From: Candidatus Physcocola equi
Lineage (GTDB): Bacteria; Bacteroidota; Bacteroidia; Bacteroidales; Paludibacteraceae
Assembly: GCA_018064855.1 (NCBI GenBank)
Contig: JAGHUM010000059.1
Location: forward strand, 1 to 41,892
Reading direction: 5' to 3'
Length of the DNA stretch: 41,892 bases
The notes beneath the pieces are model-generated. The model was not told the DNA's origin. It made no database searches and saw only the letters and a program-made list of their open reading frames with translations. Both the position numbers and the translations under genes were made by a program. This document shows, in pieces, positions 19,754 to 27,292 of the stretch (positions are counted from its first letter, which is position 1; every line of letters starts with the position of its first letter).

Positions 19754-21460
19754 TTATAGTGTGGTCAAAACCAATATCTGCGCAGTCAATATACGCAAAA
19801 ACATGGTCAACGGATAAACGGTTGCGTATGCTGTGCTCTGCGCCTGAACAGGCGCCAGAGAGTTGGCATATTCAAGGACTGATGGGTCAGTCATGGAGCC
19901 TGCAAGCATGCCGCTTATTTTCAAATAATTCATCTTCATCAATCTTGCGATGACAGCAAAAATCATGACCGGGATAAAAGTGATGGCCGCTCCGTAGAGG
20001 AACCAAGTCATACCTCCTCTCGACAATGAACTCACAAAATTGGTGCCGGAGGATAAACCTACGCAAGCAAAGAACAAGATAATACCAAGTTCGCGCAATA
20101 TGAAATTTGCCCCCGTTGTCATATAAAAGTCCATCGAACCTACTCGGCCCTTATAGCCCAGACAAATGGCGACAATCAGTGGTCCGCCCGCCAAGCCCAA
20201 TTTGGCAGGGACTGGCAAACCAGGAACTGCCAAAGGTATGCTGCCGAGTACAACACCAAGCAATATACCAATGAAAATAGGAATGGTATTTGGTTTTGAA
20301 AGTTCTTTTGCCGAGTCTCCAATTTCTTTTTGCACATCACTCAAAAGCGCCTTCTTACCAACGATGCGGACAGTATCGCCCAATTCCAATGTAGTGGTAA
20401 GGGTAGGAAGAATCTCACGTCCGTCGCGGAATATACGAGTGATTCCGGCGTCATAACGACGGTAAATACCCACCTGGCCAATAGTCTTTCCTGCTATCTT
20501 ACGGTTGGTCACCAGCACATTTATCATGGCAAGGTCTCCACTCACTTCACGTTTATCTCCGATTTCCACTTCACCGATTTGTGCGCGAAGAAGTTCTATG
20601 TGCTCCGAACTAGAGACACCATAAATAACATCGCCTTTCATCAACTCGTCATCCTCGCTTGGGATGAAGAACGTGTTGTTTCGAAGGATACGGGAGATAG
20701 CCAATTCTTGATCTACAAAACTTTTAACAAATGAGATTTTTCTTCCAAAAAGGTTTTGGTTTGTCACGGTAACTTCCACGCTCTCCAGTTTGTTGGAGAA
20801 GGCTGCGCCCATTTCGTTGTTGTAATTCTCCACTTCCTTGTCGATATTGACGCGGAAAACATATCGAATCAACAAAATCGCGAAAATCAAGCCCATAACG
20901 CCAAAAGGATACGCTATGGCATAAGCCATACCTGCGTCTTGCACTGTGCTTGCGGCGGTTGCACGGACAACCTCGTCTGTGGCATTATTGGCGACATCTG
21001 AAAGTGCCTGCTGGGCTGCGCCAAGACCAGGCGTATTGGTGACCGCTCCACATAAGATACCTGTGATTTCAGAAGAAGAAAGCGAGTCGTCAACAATTCC
21101 TTTCAAGCCGAATGCGATTCCAACACCCACAACAACTATACCTGCAGCCAGCGCGTTCATCTTTACGCCTTCATCTTTAAACGCTGTAAAGAATCGAGGT
21201 CCGACTTCGATACCAATACAATATACAAATAAGATCAATCCGAATTCTTTGATAAAGGCAAGGAGTTTAGGATCTAATGGAGCTTCCGTTCCCTTCAAAT
21301 GTCCAAGAAGCAAGCCTACGAACAAGACTCCTGCGATCCCCAAACGGAGTCCTTTATAATTCAACTTCCCAAGGGCGACACCCGCAAATGCCGTTATACA
21401 CAAATAAACCAATACAGGTCCAATGCCCGTTCCCGTAAACAAGGATAAAATTGCGTCCAT
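19754..21460 (-). CDS. AspT/YidE/YbjL-type transporter with two RCK_C (TrkA-C) domains
   Basis: The 568-residue protein has two membrane halves around a soluble centre. The first half holds GAVTNTPGLGAA, the hallmark of aspartate:alanine exchangers; the second half has the matching GMLAGSMTDPS. Between them (about residues 215-385) are two TrkA-C-like domains with segments such as GDVIYGVSSSEH and GDTVRIVGKK, which in related carriers bind regulatory ligands. AspT exchanges aspartate for alanine and so helps make proton motive force; the substrate here is inferred only. A TACTTTTG -7 box lies 58 bases before the start codon. Confidence 0.85.
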   Translation of the reverse strand: MDAILSLFTGTGIGPVLVYLCITAFAGVALGKLNYKGLRLGIAGVLFVGLLLGHLKGTEAPLDPKLLAFIKEFGLILFVYCIGIEVGPRFFTAFKDEGVKMNALAAGIVVVGVGIAFGLKGIVDDSLSSSEITGILCGAVTNTPGLGAAQQALSDVANNATDEVVRATAASTVQDAGMAYAIAYPFGVMGLIFAILLIRYVFRVNIDKEVENYNNEMGAAFSNKLESVEVTVTNQNLFGRKISFVKSFVDQELAISRILRNNTFFIPSEDDELMKGDVIYGVSSSEHIELLRAQIGEVEIGDKREVSGDLAMINVLVTNRKIAGKTIGQVGIYRRYDAGITRIFRDGREILPTLTTTLELGDTVRIVGKKALLSDVQKEIGDSAKELSKPNTIPIFIGILLGVVLGSIPLAVPGLPVPAKLGLAGGPLIVAICLGYKGRVGSMDFYMTTGANFILRELGIILFFACVGLSSGTNFVSSLSRGGMTWFLYGAAITFIPVMIFAVIARLMKMNYLKISGMLAGSMTDPSVLEYANSLAPVQAQSTAYATVYPLTMFLRILTAQILVLTTL

Positions 21461-21518
21461 TTTTGATATCTTATAAGGGAGTTATCCCTATAATCCGATT
21501 TTGTTTGAAATTCGACCA

Positions 21519-21526
21519 CAAAAGTA
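21519..21526 (-). promoter_or_regulatory. Putative -7 box for the AspT-DASS pair
   Basis: The minus strand reads TACTTTTG, an exact TAnnTTTG match, in the 339-base divergent gap 21461-21799. No TTTG is found at the ideal -33 distance (the nearest is 24 bases away). Apart from this box and the one at 21743-21750, I see nothing else in the gap. Confidence 0.5.
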
Positions 21527-21742
21527 ACAAAAATTAAAATTCACGAGCGACAAAACAACGACCAAATTTCCGTTAAATCTCATTTTTTTCTTTCATGTGC
21601 ACTTTACTGTTTTTTCCTGCCAACAAATCACACCGGCAGAATTGCCTTATTCTTTTAGGACAAGCCAACCTGATATTCGCATAAAAAGCCGAAAACATGT
21701 AAAAAAAGGGAGGCTATTCATCATAATTAATAAGACTATTTG

Positions 21743-21750
21743 TAACTTTG
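21743..21750 (+). promoter_or_regulatory. Putative -7 box for the PHP phosphatase gene
   Basis: TAACTTTG is an exact TAnnTTTG match, 49 bases before the start codon at 21800. No clear -33 element is present. Confidence 0.5.
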
Positions 21751-21799
21751 CAAAAACTCTTTTATTATCCTCAAAATTGCGCATATTGCGCGTTAATCT

Positions 21800-22534
21800 A
21801 TGTTTGATTTTTTCAAAAAATCTTTTATCAGCAGCGGACTATTTGAAGGGTTCACCGATGTCCACTGCCACATGCTTCCTGGCGTTGACGATGGCATCCA
21901 GAAAATGGAGAGTGCCGTAAGAGCTCTTAATTATTACGAAGAGAAAGGCGCATCCCGCGTGTTTTTCACTCCACACATCATGGAGTCGCTCCATGAAAAC
22001 ACTTACGAGAAACTAAATGAACGTTTTGAAGCGCTCAAGAAGGAATACAAGGGGTGTCTGAAACTGGCGCTCGGCGCCGAATATATGATGGACGAGGGCT
22101 TATCGAGAAAGATTGACAACAAAGAGCCTTTGATTTGCGCCTCTGGCAACATGGTCTTAATCGAGACACTTGCACACCACCCTCCGCTCAACTTCACCCA
22201 AAATTTGTTTGAAGTCAGAAGCATTGGGTACGACGTTATGCTCGCACACCCCGAACGCTACGCCTACATGGAGAAAGACAACTACAAGGAACTTCTCAAC
22301 AAAGGCATCAAATTCCAGCTCAATCTCATGTCATTATTTGGTTTGTATGGGAAAGATGCGCAGGAAAGAGCCACTTGGATGCTGAAAGACGGTCTCTATA
22401 CATTCGTGGGAACCGACTTGCACCGTCTTAAGGTCCACAGAGATTTCTTCCACATCAAAGGATTGAAATCAAAACAGGTGGATGCTTTGGCAAAGCTTAT
22501 TGAGAACAACAACAATTTGAAAATCGGCAAATAA
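21800..22534 (+). CDS. PHP-family tyrosine-protein phosphatase, CpsB/YwqE type
   Basis: The 244-residue protein has the PHP-fold metal motif TDVHCHMLPGVDDG (about residues 16-29), the FFTPHIM motif, and later GAEYM, LAHPERY and FVGTDLHR, which together supply the His, Asp and Glu ligands of the CpsB/YwqE phosphatases. These remove phosphate from the tyrosine-rich tail of bacterial tyrosine kinases (Wzc/CapB type) that control polysaccharide export. No kinase or glycosyltransferase is nearby, so it acts on a partner encoded elsewhere; a Wzz-like protein lies at 35637-36593 but lacks a kinase domain. The gene stands alone between a -7 box and a long palindrome. Confidence 0.9.
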   Translation: MFDFFKKSFISSGLFEGFTDVHCHMLPGVDDGIQKMESAVRALNYYEEKGASRVFFTPHIMESLHENTYEKLNERFEALKKEYKGCLKLALGAEYMMDEGLSRKIDNKEPLICASGNMVLIETLAHHPPLNFTQNLFEVRSIGYDVMLAHPERYAYMEKDNYKELLNKGIKFQLNLMSLFGLYGKDAQERATWMLKDGLYTFVGTDLHRLKVHRDFFHIKGLKSKQVDALAKLIENNNNLKIGK

Positions 22535-22569
22535 GATATTCGCATTTCTCATAAGAAGAGCAAACAATT

Positions 22570-22621
22570 AAACCAACAAGAAACGGGCGATGAATATTCA
22601 TCGCCCGTTTCTTGTTGGTTT
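22570..22621. terminator. Perfect 52-bp palindrome between convergent genes (bidirectional terminator)
   Basis: The two 26-base halves are exact reverse complements with no spacer; the outer arms begin AAACCAACAAGAAACGGG and meet at GAATATTC. It lies 35 bases after the phosphatase stop and 14 bases after the stop of the convergent lipoprotein gene, so it would serve both. There is only a short U-rich tail on either side, unlike the other terminators in the window. Confidence 0.75.
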
Positions 22622-22635
22622 CCATCCGCCTTTGT

Positions 22636-23226
22636 CTATTTGCTCGACTTTGGCATCAGTTTGTCACCTCCGATTGTAATATATGAAGGGAACTTCACCG
22701 TCTTCCCTGCCACAGTGAAAAAAGGTTTCAACGACACCTTTACTCGACTTTTATCCGCATTGTCGGTGGCTAAGTCCAACGCAAAGCTAATGATTTTCGT
22801 CGCGTTCTTTCCGCTCAGCAATTTATACAAATCCGTTTGGAACGGCATTTTCACATCTTGCGATTCCTTCGATTTTATGTTTACCTGCTGCGTCATCACG
22901 CCACTTGTCGCTTCAATGTCATCAATCCACAGAATGTAGTCCAATCCATCGAGACGAGCGTCTTTGTCATTCGGATTACGAACTCCCACGTTCACATCAA
23001 ACGTCAAAGGCAGTTTTTTGTCAGAAATGGCCTTGATGAACTTCGCATAATCATTAGCAGACAGTTTTTTGATGTCATTCTTATTGGTGACATTCACTCC
23101 AGCCATATTAACATTTGTCACATTTTTCAATTCGAACTTGCATTGCGCGAAATTTTTCAAACCATTCACCGAGGCACAGTGCACTAAAAGAAGCGCAGTG
23201 GAACAAACCAATCCGGCAATCGTCAC
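22636..23226 (-). CDS. LEA14-like (WHy domain) lipoprotein with an out-of-frame start
   Basis: The open frame gives 196 residues from a GTG at 23226. It has a hydrophobic N-terminus ending in the lipobox LVHC and then a single beta-rich domain (about residues 25-190) resembling the LEA14/WHy fold found in many Bacteroidota periplasmic lipoproteins. No acidic residues follow the Cys, so it should stay on the periplasmic face. The annotated start lacks the usual positive charges. An ATG at 23244-23246 starts with two Lys codons in a run of six As and would join the signal peptide as MKKIIKWV if the run had seven; as written it reaches a stop after seven codons. Either the gene is frameshifted or the run slips. 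It follows the ThiE-like gene directly. Confidence 0.7.
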   Translation of the reverse strand: MTIAGLVCSTALLLVHCASVNGLKNFAQCKFELKNVTNVNMAGVNVTNKNDIKKLSANDYAKFIKAISDKKLPLTFDVNVGVRNPNDKDARLDGLDYILWIDDIEATSGVMTQQVNIKSKESQDVKMPFQTDLYKLLSGKNATKIISFALDLATDNADKSRVKVSLKPFFTVAGKTVKFPSYITIGGDKLMPKSSK

Positions 23227-23249
23227 CCATTTAATAATTTTTTCATTGA

Positions 23250-23837
23250 TTATTTTTTTACATATTTATTCTCAAGATCTACTAAATGCAAAAAACGTTG
23301 AACAGAAAAGTCTTTCCATACAATGCCAAGCACCGCAACACCTCCGAATCCGAGGTCTGACAATAATGGCAACGTCTCTGCATTTATTCCGCCCAGCGCC
23401 ACCACCCTTTCATTGATGAGATGTGACCGCGAGGCCGCCACCAACTCGTCTTGGCTAAATGCCGCATTGTATCCAACCTTAGATATGCTGTTGAATATTG
23501 GGCTTAAAAACACATAGGCATAGTCGCGAATATGCTCCAATTCCGAAAACCCGTGACACGACTTGCTGACACGCAACCGCCTTCCGCCCGAATACGACGG
23601 TTGACGACCGCCCAGATGCACGCCTCCCACCTCAAACTGGTCAGCCAGTTCAAAATGGTCGCACAAACAAACCCTGTTCAAAAAACGCTGTGGAACAGAT
23701 TGGAGCAGACGGGCATATTCTTCCGCCGAAGCAGAGGGCTTTCGCAGATGCAATATGAAACTTGATTCTGCCTCAAGCAATGCGTTGATCTGCTCTTCCT
23801 CCCCCTCATATATTTCAGGACGGGTGATGACTATCAT
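23250..23837 (-). CDS. Thiamine-phosphate synthase-like protein (ThiE/TenI family)
   Basis: The 195-residue TIM-barrel protein keeps the family frame: HLRKP where ThiE has QLREK, GGVHLG, then SCHGFSELE (ThiE: S-THS region), YVFLSPIF and ALGGI. ThiE joins the hydroxymethyl-pyrimidine and thiazole phosphates into thiamine phosphate. The substitution of the Q-R-E-K motif and of the Asp residues that hold Mg-pyrophosphate (LCDHFELA here) suggests it is closer to TenI-like paralogues than to a true ThiE. No thi genes and no TPP riboswitch are near. It lies 2 bases after the RRM gene, so it is co-transcribed. Confidence 0.75.
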   Translation of the reverse strand: MIVITRPEIYEGEEEQINALLEAESSFILHLRKPSASAEEYARLLQSVPQRFLNRVCLCDHFELADQFEVGGVHLGGRQPSYSGGRRLRVSKSCHGFSELEHIRDYAYVFLSPIFNSISKVGYNAAFSQDELVAASRSHLINERVVALGGINAETLPLLSDLGFGGVAVLGIVWKDFSVQRFLHLVDLENKYVKK

Positions 23838-23839
23838 TT

Positions 23840-24088
23840 TTATTTTTCTTTTTTGCCTGCTTCACGAACTACAATCTGACGGTCGTGAAATGACGTCTCA
23901 TTCAAATCCATCATGGACTTGACTGCTGCGATCTCATCTTCAAACTCGACAAAGCCATAGCCTTTCGACTGGCCGGTTGTTCGGTCTTTCACAATTTTCA
24001 GTTGATCGGGTAAGCCATGTGCGGAAAAGAGTTCGACCAATTCCGGTTCCGTCACCGAGTAATCTATGTTGCCTACAAATAACTTCAT
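23840..24088 (-). CDS. RRM-domain RNA-binding protein
   Basis: The 82-residue protein is one RNA recognition motif. RNP2 is LFVGNI (residues 3-8) and RNP1 is KGYGFVEF (about 43-50), with the aromatic residues that stack on RNA in place. A short Lys-rich tail (GKKEK) follows. Such small RRM proteins are common in Bacteroidota and cyanobacteria and are thought to act as post-transcriptional regulators; Bacteroidota generally lack Hfq. It lies 30 bases after dprA. Confidence 0.92.
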   Translation of the reverse strand: MKLFVGNIDYSVTEPELVELFSAHGLPDQLKIVKDRTTGQSKGYGFVEFEDEIAAVKSMMDLNETSFHDRQIVVREAGKKEK

Positions 24089-24118
24089 TTTGAATTTTCT
24101 GTTTGTTTTTTTATCAAG

Positions 24119-25237
24119 TTAGTACTTCCCAAGTGCATACATATTGCCTGGCAACGGATGCACAAGGCCCTTCATCTCCATCATGAAAAGCAACGACTTC
24201 AACGTCTGGACCGGCAGTTTCGCTTCCTGAGCCATATCGTCTATGTGCACCTTCCCATACTGACGAATAATGCTTATCACTATCTTTTCTTCAGACGTCA
24301 ACTCCTCCACTTCTTTCGGGCCAACATCCAAAGTTTCTTCTTTCGAAACGTTCCACCCCATTGCAGCCGACAAGTCATTGGCAGAACAGACCATGGCTGC
24401 TTTGTTTTGCATGATCAGACGATTACATCCAGCAAAGGATTCATCGACAGGTCTGCCAGGCACTGCAAACACATCCCTATTGTATGAGTTAGCAATCGAC
24501 GCGGTTATCAACGAACCGCCTTTAATCGGGCTTTCCACCACCAACACAGCATCACAAAGACCCGCGACGATTCTGTTTCTTGCAGCAAATCCGTTTTTAT
24601 TGAGTTTGAAGTCGGAATAATATTCGGTCAGCACCCCTCCCTGGTCTTTTATTTTGGAGGCGTCGCCCCTATGACTAGAAGGATATACCACACTCATGCC
24701 CGTTGCCATGACAGCAATGGTGTTCAATCCGTTTTTCAAGGCCGCACGATGTGCACATATATCAATTCCATAAGCCAAGCCACTCACTATCAGCACATCC
24801 GGATTCGTTTTGGCAAGTTCTTCCAAAAATTGGTTGACAAACCTGATTCCTTCCTCCGTCGCCTTCCTTGTCCCGACGATTCCCAAAGTTTTCGCACAAT
24901 CGATCGGGCAAGACCCCTTGTAATAAAGAATGACAGGTGCATCCACACATTCTTTCAGCCGGAAAGGATAGTCATCGTCCGTACAGAAATATACTCTGAT
25001 CCCATTGCGACGAACAAATGAGAATTCTTTTTCCGCAAAAGCCCAATTGTTTTCAGAAAAAAGCGACTCCGCAATGGCTGCCGACAGTCCTGCCGCACGC
25101 AAACCCGACACCCCAGCGGCAAAAACACCTTCAACACTTCCAAACCGCGACACCAATTCCGAGGCATGCACAAAACCAATGCCTTTGCAATTCGCCAAGG
25201 CAAGACGCATTTTTATCTGTTTGTCATCGGTCAGCAT
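24119..25237 (-). CDS. dprA: DNA-processing protein DprA
   Basis: The 372-residue protein has an N-terminal helix-hairpin-helix-like region (about 1-80), the Rossmann-like DprA core with LGIVGTRKATEEG (near 118-130), VSGLAYGIDICAH (near 151-163), GGVLTEY and the R-N-R motif ARNRIVAGL, and a C-terminal winged helix (about 300-370). DprA protects incoming single-stranded DNA and loads RecA in natural transformation. No other competence gene is in the window, as is usual in Bacteroidota where dprA is kept even without known competence. Confidence 0.95.
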   Translation of the reverse strand: MLTDDKQIKMRLALANCKGIGFVHASELVSRFGSVEGVFAAGVSGLRAAGLSAAIAESLFSENNWAFAEKEFSFVRRNGIRVYFCTDDDYPFRLKECVDAPVILYYKGSCPIDCAKTLGIVGTRKATEEGIRFVNQFLEELAKTNPDVLIVSGLAYGIDICAHRAALKNGLNTIAVMATGMSVVYPSSHRGDASKIKDQGGVLTEYYSDFKLNKNGFAARNRIVAGLCDAVLVVESPIKGGSLITASIANSYNRDVFAVPGRPVDESFAGCNRLIMQNKAAMVCSANDLSAAMGWNVSKEETLDVGPKEVEELTSEEKIVISIIRQYGKVHIDDMAQEAKLPVQTLKSLLFMMEMKGLVHPLPGNMYALGKY

Positions 25238-25257
25238 GAAGTATGAAAAAAATATGG

Positions 25258-25265
25258 TAACTTTG
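25258..25265 (+). promoter_or_regulatory. Putative -7 box for rbfA
   Basis: TAACTTTG matches TAnnTTTG exactly, 28 bases before the rbfA start codon in the 56-base divergent gap with dprA. The -33 element is not evident. Confidence 0.5.
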
Positions 25266-25293
25266 CAGACACAAAAATAAACATAATATCAAT

Positions 25294-25698
25294 ATGGAAA
25301 GTACAAGACAAAACAAAATAGCACGATTAGTACAAAAAGAGTTAAGCGAGATTTTCCTTAAAATCACCCAAACGTTTCACGGCACTTTGGTCAGCGTCAC
25401 CAGCGTCAAAGTTTCCAGCGACCTAAGCATCGCACGCGTACGTCTCAGCATATTTCCCGTAGCAAAGACTGAAGAAACCATGGCCCTCATCAAAAACAGC
25501 GCCAAAGGCATCCGCTTTGAACTCGGCAAACGCGTAGGAAGCCAACTCAGAATCATCCCCGAACTTACTTTCTTCACCGACGACTCCATCGACTACATCG
25601 AAAACATAGACCGATTGCTCAACGAAGACAAAAAACGCATCAGCGACCAGGAAGAAAAAATCGGCAAAAAAGAAAACGAAGAGGGAAAACAAGATTAA
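25294..25698 (+). CDS. rbfA: Ribosome-binding factor A
   Basis: The 134-residue protein has a KH-like type fold with the family motifs QNKIARLVQKELSEI at the start and VTSVKVSSDLSIARVRLS in the middle, then a Lys/Glu-rich tail. RbfA binds the 30S subunit near the 16S rRNA 5' end during late assembly and cold adaptation. It is followed after 31 bases by a LolC/E-type permease, a pairing common in Bacteroidota. Confidence 0.93.
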   Translation: MESTRQNKIARLVQKELSEIFLKITQTFHGTLVSVTSVKVSSDLSIARVRLSIFPVAKTEETMALIKNSAKGIRFELGKRVGSQLRIIPELTFFTDDSIDYIENIDRLLNEDKKRISDQEEKIGKKENEEGKQD

Positions 25699-25729
25699 GT
25701 GGCTGTTTTAAAATCTTCTAACTCCAGAA

Positions 25730-26947
25730 ATGAATTTCCCGCTCTACATAGCCAAGCGTTACCTTTTCTCTAAGAAAAAGCACAGTGCCATAAACATCAT
25801 ATCTCTCATTTGTGGCATCGGTGTCAGCATTGGCACCATGGCTTTAGTGTGCGTGTTATCCGTTTACAATGGTTTTCAGGATCTCATCGGAGGCACCTTC
25901 AGCCAATTCGACCCCGACCTCCGCATCAGCAAAGTCAAAGGGAAAGTCTTTGACACCCATGAAACCGATTTCCTTTCCACCCTTGATTTTGTTGATTGTT
26001 TCACCCCTTCCCTTGAAGAAAACGCCATGATCAAATATGGAGAAAGCCAAACTTTGCTCACCATCAAAGGCGTGGGGAAGGACTACAGCAAATTGGTGCA
26101 CACCGATTCTATCATGCGAAGCGGGAATTTCATACTCAGCAACGAGAGAGGCGAATTCGGCGTAGTTGGCATATCCACAGCATACAGGCTCGACATCAAC
26201 ATTTATCAGCCCCAACCAATCACCGTTTTTGCCCCCATTCACGACAAAAACATAGAAATAAGTCACCCGGAAAACGCATTTAACGAAAGCGACATCTATT
26301 TGACTGGCATCTATAGCCTGGAACAAGATGAAATCGATGGCAAATATATCTTCACATCCATTGATGCAGCAAGAAAAATGTTTGGCTATGCCAACGACGA
26401 ATGCACCAGTATTGAATTGAAACTAAAGGACAAAAACAAACTAAACCAAGTCCAAAAAATCATAAAAGAAAAGCTTGGCGACGACTTTCTAGTAGAAAAC
26501 AGAGAAGAACAACACCAAGATTTTTTCAGGATGCTGAAGATCGAGAAATGGATCACCTTCCTCATCCTCACATTCATTCTTTTCATCGCTGTATTTAACG
26601 TTACAGGGTCTCTTTCCATGCTGATCATCGAGAAAAAAAACGATATCAACACGTTGAAGAGTTTAGGTGCTAGCACAAAGCAAATAAAACAAATCTTTTT
26701 GCTGGAAGGATGGTTGGTCAGCGCCATCGGAGCTATGGCTGGAACCATTATAGGACTTCTCCTGTGCTTCGCACAACAGCACTGGCACATCATAAAACTG
26801 GCCGGAACAGGCGACGACACATCTTTGCTGACAGACCACTACCCTGTTTCTGTAATCCCAACCGATCTTCTTGCCATCGTTTGCACTGTGTGGATATTAG
26901 GTGTTGTTGTAGCTTGGATTCCGACAAGCATCATAAAGAAAATCTGA
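25730..26947 (+). CDS. LolC/LolE-type ABC permease (FtsX/MacB domain)
   Basis: The 405-residue protein has one transmembrane helix near residues 21-44, a large periplasmic domain (MacB-PCD type, about 45-265) and three more helices near 272-292, 326-346 and 374-397, the four-helix layout of type VII ABC permeases. The N-terminal IAKRYLFSKKKHSAINIIS and the IEKKNDINTLKSLGAS coupling region are typical of LolC/E, which extract lipoproteins from the inner membrane together with the ATPase LolD. The ATPase is not in the window. The window encodes at least four lipoproteins that would need this route. Confidence 0.85.
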   Translation: MNFPLYIAKRYLFSKKKHSAINIISLICGIGVSIGTMALVCVLSVYNGFQDLIGGTFSQFDPDLRISKVKGKVFDTHETDFLSTLDFVDCFTPSLEENAMIKYGESQTLLTIKGVGKDYSKLVHTDSIMRSGNFILSNERGEFGVVGISTAYRLDINIYQPQPITVFAPIHDKNIEISHPENAFNESDIYLTGIYSLEQDEIDGKYIFTSIDAARKMFGYANDECTSIELKLKDKNKLNQVQKIIKEKLGDDFLVENREEQHQDFFRMLKIEKWITFLILTFILFIAVFNVTGSLSMLIIEKKNDINTLKSLGASTKQIKQIFLLEGWLVSAIGAMAGTIIGLLLCFAQQHWHIIKLAGTGDDTSLLTDHYPVSVIPTDLLAIVCTVWILGVVVAWIPTSIIKKI

Positions 26948-27083
26948 CCTGACAAGAATGTTTGGTCTTCTCTTGCACTTAAATATTTATTTGGAATTTT
27001 TCTAAATAATAAAAGTAAGAAAAAAAAGTCTAAAACGACTGAAATATAAGATAAAAGAAAGGATTTCCGCAACAAACAAACCT

Positions 27084-27092
27084 TTATGCACA
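27084..27092 (+). promoter_or_regulatory. Candidate DnaA box upstream of dnaA
   Basis: TTATGCACA fits the DnaA-box consensus TTATNCACA exactly and lies 201 bases before dnaA, in a 345-base AT-rich gap (26948-27292). A near-match, TTATCAACA, lies at 27244-27252. Two sites suit autoregulation of dnaA; there are too few to claim an origin. The rest of the gap shows no recognisable structure, and I found no exact TAnnTTTG box in it. Confidence 0.4.
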
Positions 27093-27292
27093 AAAATCAT
27101 ACGCACAGACTTATTTTTCTAAAAATCAGTTGTTTTTAATTGAATATTCAACGCATACATCTATAATTCAATCATTTATATTAACGTTCTAAATATCAGA
27201 ATAAAACAAGACAAATGATTTTTGCAAATTATTTTGCATTTTTTTATCAACAAAAAAAATTGAATCTTTGCGTTTGAAAGAACAGAACAGCA

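Noticed and set aside
21800-22534. Part of a capsule locus
   Set aside because: The phosphatase stands alone; there is no kinase, flippase or glycosyltransferase nearby.
23838-24118. TPP riboswitch before the ThiE-like gene
   Set aside because: Only the RRM gene and a 30-base gap lie upstream; no THI-box bases were found.
26948-27292. Chromosomal origin of replication
   Set aside because: Only one exact DnaA box and one near match; no cluster, and dnaN or recF are not adjacent.
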